Shown here in pieces: positions 1 through 8,241 of a stretch of DNA of 64,000 bases. Origin of the DNA: CAWJAP01 sp963834365 (lineage in GTDB: Bacteria; Acidobacteriota; Vicinamibacteria; Vicinamibacterales; Vicinamibacteraceae). Where the stretch lies: assembly GCA_963834365.1 (NCBI GenBank), contig CAWIBS010000009.1, positions 62,001-126,000 on the forward strand, in the 5' to 3' direction. The position numbers and the translations under genes are program-made. Under the pieces are notes generated by a model. The model worked only from the letters and a program-made list of their open reading frames with translations. It was not told where the DNA came from and searched no databases. Each line of letters begins with the position of its first letter. Position 1 is the stretch's first letter.

Positions 1-444
1 GCTGAAGGCACGCTGGTGGTCCGGCGGCCGCACGAGGTCGTGCTCCGCTACACACAGCCGGACGTGAAGACGCTGCGGCTCGACGAGGCGTCGCTGCTCC
101 TGGTCTGGCCCGGGCGATCGATCAGGGAGCGCCGCGACATCCGCGAGGCGCAGAACCGCGTGCAGCGGTACTTCGTCGGCAAGAGTCCCGACGAGCTGCG
201 CCAGCACTTCACGATCACGACCAGCGAAGACGCCGCCCGGCCCGCGACCTGGAAGATCGCGATGGTGCCCAAGCGCGGGCAGATCAAGCAGGGCCTGGCG
301 CAGATCGATCTGTGGGTCCGGCGGGACACGCTCCTGCTGTCGGCGATGCGCCTGACCTTTGCCGGCGGAGACACCAAGACGATGACGTTCGCCGAGGTCG
401 TCGTGAACGCACCGGTGACCGACGCCGACTTCGAGGTGCGGTAG
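1..444 (+). CDS. LolA-like outer-membrane lipoprotein carrier (5' partial)
   Basis: The reading frame is open from the first base, so the N-terminus and signal peptide lie outside the window; 148 codons are visible. The visible part has the alternating beta-strand texture of the LolA/LolB half-barrel, with TWKIAMVPK, LWVRRDTLLL and MTFAEVVVNAPV near the C-terminus, as in LolA-like proteins of aryl-polyene loci (COG2834). LolA proteins ferry lipids or lipoproteins across the periplasm. The next gene, an MMPL exporter, starts 9 bases after the stop, which suggests an operon. The family call rests on pattern resemblance; carrier function for a pigment lipid is inferred from the neighbours. Confidence 0.6.
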   Translation, partial: AEGTLVVRRPHEVVLRYTQPDVKTLRLDEASLLLVWPGRSIRERRDIREAQNRVQRYFVGKSPDELRQHFTITTSEDAARPATWKIAMVPKRGQIKQGLAQIDLWVRRDTLLLSAMRLTFAGGDTKTMTFAEVVVNAPVTDADFEVR

Positions 445-453
445 GTCTGGCGT

Positions 454-2859
454 GTGATCCGGTCGATTCTGCGGGTGGCTCGCGCGCACCGCGCGCTGGT
501 CCTCGCCGGCGCGATCGGGCTGGCGCTGGCGTCGCTCGCCGCGGTGCGGCAACTGGCGTTCGACGCCGACGTCCTGCACCTGCTGCCCCGGAACGGCCGG
601 GCGGTACCGGCGTTCCGCGATTTCCTCGCGCATTTCGGCAGCCTCGACGACCTGTACATCGTCTTCGATGCCGAGGGCGATCGCGCGATCGACGAGTTCG
701 AGGAGGAGATCTCCGCATTCGCCCGACGCCTGGCGCGTGCCCCGGAGGTCTCATCGGTCGATCTCGGGCCCGCCGATCCGTCGCGTGACTGGCGCTATCT
801 CTCCGATCGGCTGCTGCTGGTGCTGGGCCCGCAGCTGCCGGCAGCGCTCGATCGCTTCTTGCCGTCCGCGCTCCCCGTGCAGCTCGCCGCGACCCGCGAG
901 CTCCTGAGCCTGCCCTCGCCCGAGATGCGCGAGATGGTGCAGCGCGACCCGCTCGGGCTGTTCCTGCTGGCACGCGGACAGCTCGCGGGCGCCGCCGGCG
1001 GGCTCGCCATCGACGACCCTGCCCGGGGTTACGTCACCGCCGACCTTCGCGCCCGGCTCGTGCTCGCCAGGCCGGTGCGGCCGCCGTTCGACACGCGGTT
1101 CTCGCAACGGTTGTTCGACCGGCTGCGCACCGTCGAGCGGGAAACGCTCGCCGGCGTTGAGGGGCTGCGGGTGCGCTACGCCGGGGGCCACCACGTGTCG
1201 CTCGAAATCGAGCAGACCGTGCGCACCGAGTCGATCCGCAACGGCGTCGGCTCACTCGTCCTCATCCTGCCGCTCCTGTTCCTGGCGTTCCGCAGTCTCT
1301 GGCTGGTCGCGGTGGGAGCGATTCCGTCGGCGCTGGCCATTCTCGTCGTGCTCGCCCTGCACGCACTGGCGGGCGTGACGCTATCGGCGGCGGCGACCGG
1401 CGCCGCGGCCATGCTGTTCGGGCTCGGCATCGACGGGGTGGTGCTCCTCTTCGTCGCATTTCGACATCTGGCGGCCTCGGGACTCGACACCGATAGTTCC
1501 GCCAGCGCGTTGTCCGGCCCGTCCTCGAGCATGCTCCTCGGCATGTGGACGACGGCCGCCACCTTCTATGGGCTCGCCGTCGTGGACTTTCCGAGCCTCG
1601 AAGAGCTCGGCTTGCTCATCGGACACGGCATGCTGCTCTGCGGCATCCTGACGCTGGTGCTGATTCCGGCGCTGCTGCCGGCGCGGGCGCCACGCACGCC
1701 GCCGCTCACGGCCTGGTGGCTCTCGCGGCTTGTCGCCAGGCGCACGACGGCGATCCTCGTGACGACGGCGATCGCCACCGCGGTCCTGGGGATTGCCGCG
1801 ATGCGCATCCGCGTCGACCCCTCGCTCGATCGCCTCCGTGCGCAAACCGCCGGGACGGCGTTCGAAGACGAGGTCGCCCGCCGCTTCGGCGTGCCGCAGG
1901 AGGTCTATCTCGTCGTCGCGAAGGGGCCGACGCTCGAGCCGCTGCTCGACGCCAACGAACGGCTCGTGGACACGCTCCGTCGCGCTGCGCCCGGAGTCCG
2001 GGTGCACGCGCCGACCGCCCTGCTGCCGTCGGAGGCGGCGCAGAGCCGGGCCGCGGCTCTCGTGGCGGCCCGGGGACTCACGGCATCAGAGGTGCGCGAC
2101 AGCGTCGGCGCGGCGGCCACGAAGGCGGGCTTCCGGCCGGGAACCTTCGACCTGTTCTTCGAGCGGCTGCCGACGCTGATCGACCCGCGCGAGCGGCTCA
2201 CCTACGAAGGCTATCGCGCGCATGGCCTGCACGATCTCCTGGCGCGCTCCGTCGTCGAGGTCGATGGAACCTGGATGCTCACGACCTATGTCTACCCGGG
2301 CGCGGCGAGCGACGTCCCGTCCATCCGTCGCAGCGTCGAGCACCTGGCCGGCATGCAGCTCACGGGGGTGCCGGAAGTCAACCGCGAGCTCGGCGGTCGC
2401 TTCGGCCCCGAGTTCCTGAAGGGCCTGGCCGCCGGCACCGTCCTCGTCGTCGCGCTGCTCATGCTCACCTTCAGGCGGATGGATCTCACAGTGCTCGCGC
2501 TCGTGCCGACAGCGATCGCGATGGTCTGGGCGGCCGGCGCCCTGGCGCTGGCTGGAGTGGCCCTCGACCTGTTCAGCGTGCTGGCCGTCGTCACCTTTGT
2601 CGGAATCGGCGTGGACTACGGCATTCATCTCGTCCACCGCGCGTCCGAGCCGTCAGCCGACACGGCCGAGGTGATCGCGCGTCTCGGGCCCGTGATTCTC
2701 GTGGCCGCCGGCACGACGCTCCTCGGGTTCGGCACGCTCGTCAGCTCGTCCTATCCGCCGCTGCGATCGCTGGGCCTCGTCGCCATCGTGATGGTCGTGA
2801 CGCTCGGAATCACCTCGCTCCTGGTCCTGCCGGCGCTGCTCGTCCGGAGACGGCCATGA
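454..2859 (+). CDS. MMPL/RND-family exporter
   Basis: An 801-residue inner-membrane protein with the two-fold RND layout. There is an N-terminal membrane helix (about residues 12-32), a periplasmic domain, a block of helices (265-420) containing GLGIDGVVLL near residue 322, a second N-terminal-like helix (about 430), a second periplasmic domain, and a last helix block containing GIGVDYGIHL near residue 716. The GxxxD motifs are those that carry proton-relay aspartates in MMPL/HpnN-like exporters (COG4258). It starts with GTG at 454, and its stop overlaps the next ATG (ATGA). With the LolA-like gene before it and a glycosyltransferase after it, it probably exports a lipid or pigment across the inner membrane. 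The substrate is inferred from context only. Confidence 0.85.
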   Translation: MIRSILRVARAHRALVLAGAIGLALASLAAVRQLAFDADVLHLLPRNGRAVPAFRDFLAHFGSLDDLYIVFDAEGDRAIDEFEEEISAFARRLARAPEVSSVDLGPADPSRDWRYLSDRLLLVLGPQLPAALDRFLPSALPVQLAATRELLSLPSPEMREMVQRDPLGLFLLARGQLAGAAGGLAIDDPARGYVTADLRARLVLARPVRPPFDTRFSQRLFDRLRTVERETLAGVEGLRVRYAGGHHVSLEIEQTVRTESIRNGVGSLVLILPLLFLAFRSLWLVAVGAIPSALAILVVLALHALAGVTLSAAATGAAAMLFGLGIDGVVLLFVAFRHLAASGLDTDSSASALSGPSSSMLLGMWTTAATFYGLAVVDFPSLEELGLLIGHGMLLCGILTLVLIPALLPARAPRTPPLTAWWLSRLVARRTTAILVTTAIATAVLGIAAMRIRVDPSLDRLRAQTAGTAFEDEVARRFGVPQEVYLVVAKGPTLEPLLDANERLVDTLRRAAPGVRVHAPTALLPSEAAQSRAAALVAARGLTASEVRDSVGAAATKAGFRPGTFDLFFERLPTLIDPRERLTYEGYRAHGLHDLLARSVVEVDGTWMLTTYVYPGAASDVPSIRRSVEHLAGMQLTGVPEVNRELGGRFGPEFLKGLAAGTVLVVALLMLTFRRMDLTVLALVPTAIAMVWAAGALALAGVALDLFSVLAVVTFVGIGVDYGIHLVHRASEPSADTAEVIARLGPVILVAAGTTLLGFGTLVSSSYPPLRSLGLVAIVMVVTLGITSLLVLPALLVRRRP

Positions 2860-3536
2860 GCGGCTCGATGGCGATCGCCGCGGTCGTTGCCGCGTTCAAC
2901 GAAGAGTCGACGATCGGCGAGGTGGTGACGGGGGCGCTGGCCCACGTGGCTGCGGTCTTCGTCGTGAGCGACGGGTCGGAGGATCGGACCGCCGAGGTCG
3001 CTGCCGCGGCTGGAGCGCGCGTCGCCGCCCACGACCGGAACCGCGGCAAGGGACAGGCGGTGCGGACCGGCCTGGCGCTGGCGCTCGCGGAACCCTACAC
3101 GCACGTGCTGCTGCTCGACGGGGATTTGCAGCACCGCCCGGCGGACATTCCGGCGCTCGTCGCCGCCGCACGCGAGCCGGGCGTGGATGTCGTCGTGGGC
3201 GCGCGCGTCTTCGATCGGGCCACGATGCCCGCGGCGCGCTACTACACGAACGTCCTCGGCAGCCGGGCCCTGTCCGGGCTGATCGGCGCGCCGGTCTCGG
3301 ACTCGCAATCGGGCTTCCGGCTGTTCGCCGCGGCCGTGCTGCGCGACCTGCCGCTGACGGCGAGCGGTTACGAGATCGAGACCGAGATGCTGATCCGCCT
3401 CGCGCGGCGCGGCGCGCGAATGGTCGAAGTGCCGGTGACCGTCTCGTATGACGGTACGAGGAGCAAGCTGCGCCCCGTGCGCGACACGACGCGGACGTGC
3501 CTGCTGGCCCTGTACTACCGGTTTCTGTGCCGATGA
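2856..3536 (+). CDS. Family 2 glycosyltransferase
   Basis: A 226-residue GT-A fold glycosyltransferase that moves a sugar from an activated donor, probably a polyprenyl-phosphate or lipid-type acceptor. The N-terminus AAVVAAFNEESTIGEV and the metal-binding LLLDGDLQHRPADI (DxD-like) are typical of the DPM/DolP-mannosyltransferase branch of GT2, as is the DSQSGFRLF segment. There are no membrane helices at the C-terminus, so it resembles single-domain DPM1-type enzymes. The start ATG at 2856 overlaps the TGA of the exporter, so the two are translationally coupled. GT2 enzymes are standard members of aryl-polyene loci (COG0463). Confidence 0.9.
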   Translation: MSGSMAIAAVVAAFNEESTIGEVVTGALAHVAAVFVVSDGSEDRTAEVAAAAGARVAAHDRNRGKGQAVRTGLALALAEPYTHVLLLDGDLQHRPADIPALVAAAREPGVDVVVGARVFDRATMPAARYYTNVLGSRALSGLIGAPVSDSQSGFRLFAAAVLRDLPLTASGYEIETEMLIRLARRGARMVEVPVTVSYDGTRSKLRPVRDTTRTCLLALYYRFLCR

Positions 3537-3563
3537 CTCCGGATGTTTCGCCGTCCGCCCGGC

Positions 3564-3717
3564 AGTGTCCGGCTTCAGCCGGATGGGCTCTCTGTGCGCC
3601 CGTAGTGTCCGGCTTTTTAGCCGGATGGGCTCTCTGCGCCGCCCGTAGTGTCCGGCTTCAGCCGGACCCTCCCCTGCCTCCCTCGTCCAGGTCCAAGGTC
3701 CGGCTAAAGCCGGACAC
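3564..3717. repeat. Tandem cluster of GGCTTCAGCC-core palindromes
   Basis: Four copies of the palindrome TCCGGCTTCAGCCGGA or close variants lie here. Copies 1-3 (3564-3583, 3604-3625, 3647-3666) are direct, each preceded by AGTG and separated by a repeated spacer starting ATGGGCTCTCTG. Copy 4 (3699-3717) is inverted and has AAA in its loop. Loop changes (TTCA, TTTTTA, TAAA) preserve the CCGG stems, as expected for a hairpin-forming REP-like element. Other copies in the window are near 32500, 51387 and 57303. Confidence 0.85.
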
Positions 3718-3914
3718 TACGGATTTAGACGGTCGGCTTACTTTGTATCTTAGAGTGTCCACGATTTACTGGCTGACATGGTTATCAGTTCAATCATGCT
3801 CAAGCGAATAGTGCGTCATCAGAAGTTTGTATGGTTGCGACTGTGCAGGTAGTGCTAGTCTTTTCCTCCATCAACAGTGCTGGCTGTCAGCCGGCTTCCA
3901 GGAGGAACGACCGC

Positions 3915-4745
3915 ATGTCCACCCGACCATTCCTGCTCGCCTCTCCCCTGGCGCTGGCCGTCACGCTGGCGCTGTCCGGCATGGCCCAGGCTCAGGTGAG
4001 CGGGCCGTCGGGCGCCGACGAAGCCCGCCCGGCGGCCACCCTGCAGGAGGCCGCGGCGGCGGCCGGTGAACGCGCCGCCCAGACCTTGTCCACGCCGCAG
4101 CCGCCCACCGCACCCGAGAAGGCAAAGCTCCCCGTGACCGGCGGCGCCAACTTCGACCTGATGAGCCACTACGTCTGGCGCGGCTTCGTGCTGACCGACA
4201 GCTTCAGCTTCCAGCCCACCGTGTGGGGCAAGGTCGGCGATCTGATGGTGTCGTCGTGGTCCTCGTGGGCCGAAGGCCAGGACGGCGGGCCGCTCATGGA
4301 GCACGACCTCACGGTCGACTACACCAAGGCCGTCGGGAAGGTCACCTACTCGGTGGGCTACATCAACTACCTGTTCCCCGCCGTGGACGAGGGCAGCGTC
4401 AGCAACGAGATTTACGGCGGCACCGCGTTTGCCGTCCCCCTCAACCCGACGGTCAAGGTGTACTTCGACTTTCACGAGGGCACCGGCACCTATCTCAACT
4501 TCGGCGTCAGCCAGCCGATTCCCCTGGCCTCCAAATTGACGATGACGCCGGCCTTCGCCATCGGCTACAACCACGAGCAGTGGATTGACGATTCGGCGTG
4601 GAACGACGCGAACTTCGGTCTGAAGTTCACGATCCCCCTCAACGCCCACATCACGCTCGGACCCGGCGTCTACTACTCGAAGGGCCTCAACGACGCGATC
4701 CCCGACAAGTTCTACGGGGGTCTCAGCATCATGACGACGTTCTAG
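3915..4745 (+). CDS. Predicted outer-membrane beta-barrel protein (TorF/Gcw_chp-like)
   Basis: A 276-residue protein with a signal peptide (hydrophobic LASPLALAVTLALSGMA, cleavage near AQAQ), an Ala-rich linker, then amphipathic strands from about residue 75 to a C-terminal MTTF. The opening strand (FDLMSHYVWRGFVLTDS) resembles the S-Y-x-(F/W)-RG pattern of the TorF/Gcw_chp putative porins. The ATG at 3915 was chosen because a strong AGGAGG lies about eight bases upstream. An earlier in-frame start at 3831 would bury the signal peptide. The upstream 100 bases are AT-rich for this genome and probably hold the promoter. What passes through the barrel is unknown. Confidence 0.75.
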   Translation: MSTRPFLLASPLALAVTLALSGMAQAQVSGPSGADEARPAATLQEAAAAAGERAAQTLSTPQPPTAPEKAKLPVTGGANFDLMSHYVWRGFVLTDSFSFQPTVWGKVGDLMVSSWSSWAEGQDGGPLMEHDLTVDYTKAVGKVTYSVGYINYLFPAVDEGSVSNEIYGGTAFAVPLNPTVKVYFDFHEGTGTYLNFGVSQPIPLASKLTMTPAFAIGYNHEQWIDDSAWNDANFGLKFTIPLNAHITLGPGVYYSKGLNDAIPDKFYGGLSIMTTF

Positions 4746-4748
4746 GCA

Positions 4749-4818
4749 GCTCGGGACTGGGCGACTGGGCGACTTAGGCGACTGGGGGACTGGGCGACCT
4801 GGGCGGCTGGGTGGGTGG
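4749..4818. repeat. Octamer tandem array, GGCGACTG type
   Basis: Directly after the barrel gene are about eight imperfect units of GGCGACTG/GGGGACTG (8-9 bp period), ending in GGCGGCTGGGTGGG. The same unit forms arrays at 17577, 41127, 41288 and 52483, in either orientation. Confidence 0.85.
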
Positions 4819-4857
4819 ACCGAGCCGGTGTTCGGTGCCTCGCGGGTTCCAGTCGCA

Positions 4858-4898
4858 GGCGGCAGGGGGTTGGGCCTCTGCCGCCTTCTCGCTGTTCT
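4858..4898 (+). terminator. Possible rho-independent terminator
   Basis: An 8-bp perfect stem, GGCGGCAG (4858-4865) and CTGCCGCC (4878-4885), encloses a 12-base loop and is followed by the moderately T-rich TTCTCGCTGTTCT. It lies about 110 bases after the barrel gene and 75 bases before the acyltransferase. The T-tract is imperfect, so confidence is modest. Confidence 0.4.
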
Positions 4899-4972
4899 GA
4901 GGGCCCCGGACCAACGGCTCATCAAAGGTCGCGATCAACAGCGGGCCGTCGCGGGCCATATACTGCTCGCAG

Positions 4973-5956
4973 ATGGCCTCCTTCGTTTCGCCGGATGACG
5001 TCGAGCGATCCAGGTCCCAGATCCCGCTCGCCACGTGGACCCGGCATGCGCTGAACACCGGCCTCTTCTTCAACGGCACCTACAATCTGGTCCGGCGGCT
5101 GCCCGACGGGCTCTGCCGCGGCGGCGCTCACGTGGGCGCCTGGGCCGCGCACAGGCTGATGCGCGAGACGCGGGCGGCGCTCGCGGACAACTTTCGCGGC
5201 GCCTTCCCCTTCCTCGACGATCGGGCGATTCACGCCCTGACCTTGCGGACGTTTCGCAGTTACGCCGCCGACGCCGCGGACTTCTTCCGCAGCGTGGAGC
5301 TTCCGCCCGAGCGCGCCCTGGCGCTGTTCGATCGGCCGCGCGCGCAGGACGAGACCTTCCACAGCGAGCTTGCCCGGGGCCGCGGCGTCATCCTGGTGAC
5401 GGGGCACTTCGGCAATTGGGAAATGGGGAGCGTGCTGATGCGGGCGCTGGGGCTCCCGCTCACGATCGTGGCGATGCGCGAGGCCAGCGAGGACATCCAC
5501 AAGCGCCGCGTGGATTTCCGGCGCAGGCTCGGCGCCGACACGCTCGAGGTGAGGCAGTCGATGGATACGGCGCTGCAGATTCGACGCCGCCTCTCGGAGA
5601 ACCGCATCGTCGCCATGCTGATGGACCGCCACGTGGGACGCGATCGGGTCGCGGTCCGTTTTCTGGGCCGTCAGGCCTACTTCCTCCGGACGCCCGTCCT
5701 GCTCGCCTCCCTGACCGGCGCTCCCCTGCTGCCCTGCTCCGTGGTCCGGATGGGCCGCGGCATGTTCAAGGTCCGACCTGGGCGCCCCATCCTCGTCTCG
5801 CGAGAGATCGATCGCGATCTCGCCGTGCAGCAGGCGGCTCAGGACTTCGCCACACAGCTCGAAGCGCGCATTCGCGAGTTCCCGCATCTCTGGTACCAGT
5901 TCTATCCATACTGGCAGGCGCAGAGCGACGCCTCGCTCGCCACACCCGCGGCCTGA
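4973..5956 (+). CDS. LpxL/HtrB-type lipid acyltransferase
   Basis: A 327-residue member of the lipid A lauroyl/myristoyl acyltransferase family, which transfers acyl chains from acyl-ACP to a lipid at the inner membrane. The diagnostic block VILVTGHFGNWEMG near residue 140 carries the HX4D/E catalytic motif; MLMDRHVGRDRVAVRFLGR near 218 is the conserved second block. Length is normal for LpxL (about 300-330). A canonical N-terminal membrane anchor is not evident. Aryl-polyene loci commonly carry an LpxL-like acyltransferase, so it may attach the pigment to a lipid instead of acting on lipid A. The 10-base gap to the next gene suggests co-transcription. Confidence 0.85.
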   Translation: MASFVSPDDVERSRSQIPLATWTRHALNTGLFFNGTYNLVRRLPDGLCRGGAHVGAWAAHRLMRETRAALADNFRGAFPFLDDRAIHALTLRTFRSYAADAADFFRSVELPPERALALFDRPRAQDETFHSELARGRGVILVTGHFGNWEMGSVLMRALGLPLTIVAMREASEDIHKRRVDFRRRLGADTLEVRQSMDTALQIRRRLSENRIVAMLMDRHVGRDRVAVRFLGRQAYFLRTPVLLASLTGAPLLPCSVVRMGRGMFKVRPGRPILVSREIDRDLAVQQAAQDFATQLEARIREFPHLWYQFYPYWQAQSDASLATPAA

Positions 5957-5965
5957 ACGACCGTC

Positions 5966-6925
5966 ATGGACCCGGTGTCGCACGTGGCGTTCGGCCGGGC
6001 CCTCGCCCTGCTGAACGGCCCACGCGACGCACGCGTCGTCCATCGCGGACGCCTCGCCGCGGCGGGGCTCGGCGCGATTGCACCGGACGCCGACCTCGTC
6101 CTGGCGCCGTTCGGCTGGGACCGGTATCTCGTGGCCCATGAGTCGCTCACCCACTCGATCGCCGGCTCCCTGGTCTGCGCGCTGCTCGCGGCGCTCATCG
6201 TCCGCCTCGCCGGGCGGCAGAGTGCGGGCTTCTCGCGTCTTCTGGCGGCCGCCTGGATCGGGACGCTCTTCGGTCATGTGGCCCTGGACCTCGTCTCGGG
6301 AGGCGCTGTCCGGCCGTTCTGGCCCCTCAGTGACGCGCGGGTCTCGCTGCCACTCGTCGCCATGGCGGACCCGCTGCTGGCGACCCCGCTCTGGGTGTTC
6401 CTCCTGGCGTCGGTTTGCTGGAGGTGTCACGCGCGATCACTCGCACTGGGGACAGTGGTGACGGTGCTGCTGATCCTGGGCGTCAAAGGGATTTCGCTCT
6501 CGAGCGCGACCCGCCTCGTCGCCTCGAGGGTCACGGGCGATGGTCTTGCGGCTTTCGACGCGACGTGGGGATCCTGGGTCCGGTGGTCGGCGTTCGATCG
6601 GAGCGGCGACGAAGTACGCTCCTGGCAGGTGAATGCATGGCGCCGCGAAGTGAGCCAGCAGCACGGCCGCAGCGGCCCCCGCTCCGCCCCCGTTGTCGTC
6701 GCGTCGCGTGCGCTCGACACGGTACGCAACTTCGAGGCGGTTTTCGATCTCGGGTTTCCACGAATCGTCCACGACGGTCCGCGGACCACGGTGCTCTGGT
6801 CGGACGTGCGCGTCTGCGGCCGCGAACGCTGCGCCCTCTGGTTTGGCGGCACCTTCGACGCACAACTCCGGCCGATCGAACAGATCGTGTTGGTCGGCAG
6901 CGTCCGCCAGACGCGCGCGCCCTAG
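5966..6925 (+). CDS. YdjM-like membrane-bound metal-dependent hydrolase
   Basis: A 319-residue integral membrane protein of the DUF457/YdjM family. Its conserved opening is MDPVSHVAFGRAL, followed by a PDAD segment and HESLTHSIAGS, with H/D residues typical of the family; GHVALDLVSG follows. Hydrophobic segments occur at about residues 65-80, 90-110, 125-150 and 155-175. The C-terminal third is soluble and not recognised. The family is annotated as metal-dependent hydrolase from conserved H/D residues, but the substrate is not known. Ten bases separate it from the acyltransferase. Confidence 0.75.
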   Translation: MDPVSHVAFGRALALLNGPRDARVVHRGRLAAAGLGAIAPDADLVLAPFGWDRYLVAHESLTHSIAGSLVCALLAALIVRLAGRQSAGFSRLLAAAWIGTLFGHVALDLVSGGAVRPFWPLSDARVSLPLVAMADPLLATPLWVFLLASVCWRCHARSLALGTVVTVLLILGVKGISLSSATRLVASRVTGDGLAAFDATWGSWVRWSAFDRSGDEVRSWQVNAWRREVSQQHGRSGPRSAPVVVASRALDTVRNFEAVFDLGFPRIVHDGPRTTVLWSDVRVCGRERCALWFGGTFDAQLRPIEQIVLVGSVRQTRAP

Positions 6926-6941
6926 AGCCAAAACGCTTCGT

Positions 6942-6992
6942 GTGGAGCGCCTGGAACGGCTGGAGCGGCTCGAGGGGCTGGAGCGACTGGAT
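6942..6992. repeat. Nonamer tandem array CTGGAGCGG
   Basis: About five imperfect 9-bp units (CTGGAACGG, CTGGAGCGG, CTCGAGGGG, CTGGAGCGA) sit between the convergent YdjM-like gene and the methyltransferase gene. Related units continue at about 7020-7065, inside the 3' end of the methyltransferase gene, where they encode its Pro/Ala-rich tail. This hints that the repeat has spread into the coding end. Confidence 0.75.
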
Positions 6993-6996
6993 CTTG

Positions 6997-8194
6997 TCAG
7001 ATCTTGGTCCGTGGCTCTCGGGCGGCTGGAGCGACTGGGGCTGGCACGGCTGGAGCGATCCGTTCGGCCACCAACAGGACGTTCGCAAACGGTGTCCCGG
7101 CTCCCATGGGCTGAACCCGGACGTCGAGGCCGTGCCGCTCGAGCAGCCCACGCCAATCGCGCGCAGAACGGAACGCCAGCGGCGCGCGCCAGCGGCGCTG
7201 GGCCCACGCGGTGAGGCGGTTGCCGGCTCGCACCAGTGTGAAACGCCAGCCCGCGCCGGCATCGGCTTCACGCACCAGGAGCCGGCCACCAGGCGCGAGC
7301 GCGTCGGCCAGCCGGGCGACCAGCCCTTCCTGATCGGCCGGGCTCAGGAGGTGGAGGACATCGAACAGTGCGATGACGCGTGCGCCGTGCAGCGGCGAGG
7401 GCCCGCGCATCCCCGGTGACGATCTCGCCGTCGTCACCGAGCGCATGACGGGCCAGGTCGGCGACGCGAGGCCGGAGCTCGACGCCGACCAGGCGGAGGT
7501 TGACCGGCGGCGGCGCCCATACCTGCGGCCACGTGCCAGCGCGTGCCGCATGCTGCGTCTCGGCCACCAGCGCCAGGAGCAGTCCCTGCCCGCACCCGAC
7601 GTCCCACAACACGCCTTCCGGCGGAAGAAGGCCGGTCGTGACGACGCTGCGATAGGCGGGATCGAGCCGGAGCTTCGCGCCGGCGAACTCCCACGCCGTG
7701 ATGCTCGTGCCCAGATACCGGTCCGCGGTCCGCCGCACGAGGGCCGTGAAGAATGGATCGCGATATGACCGCCCGCGCGCAAAGAACGTCAGCAGCCCGG
7801 CGACCCCGCCAGCACTGCCGCCGACGACCAGGCTGCCGATCAAGAGGTCGGCGCCGAACTGCCAGGGATCGACGGCGCGAAACGCCGCCAGCGAGAGCGC
7901 ATAGACGTCGCCGCGACGGAGCCACGAGCCGGCCTGCACCTCGACGAAGAACACTGCAGGCAGGATCAGCGGGTTGACGAGGTTGGCCGCGAGATAGAGC
8001 TTCAGACGATTCAGACCAGCGAGCCAGCCAACGGCGACACAGAGCGCCAGGTGCAGGCCGACGAGGGGCGAGCAGCCGATCAGGATGCCGAGCCCGATCG
8101 CCCACGCCTCGCGCGCGCGGCTGCCGCCTTCGGTTCGGAGCGTGTGGACGAGCCGTTGCAGGCGCGTGGGACTGCGCGAGTGTCGCGTGGTCAT
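6997..8194 (-). CDS. DUF2062 membrane domain fused to SAM methyltransferase (one frameshift)
   Basis: The N-terminal ~150 residues are a DUF2062 domain with membrane segments (GILIGCSPLVGLHLALCVAV, LAANLVNPLILPAVFFVEV). The C-terminal part is a class I methyltransferase: VLWDVGCGQGLLLALVAE is the SAM-binding motif I, with VGVELRP, IALFDVLHLL and APGGRLLVREADAGAGWRF following in order. An extra base near 7396 breaks the frame in DARAL-PLHGARVI; removing it joins both parts without loss of conserved sequence, so a sequencing error is likely. The start ATG at 8194 lies 47 bases from the divergent chorismatase gene. Methyltransferases occur in aryl-polyene loci and may methylate the aromatic head; this role is inferred. 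Confidence 0.75.
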
Positions 8195-8241
8195 CCGGTC
8201 GCGAGCGGCGCCGGGATTGTAGCATTGCGATTCGAGCGGCT

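Noticed and set aside
4922..6430. Long antisense open frame (about 500 codons) opposite the acyltransferase and YdjM-like genes
   Set aside because: High-GC shadow: its codons mirror conserved motifs of the plus-strand genes, it is extremely rich in Arg/Gly/Glu/His, and it has no family pattern.
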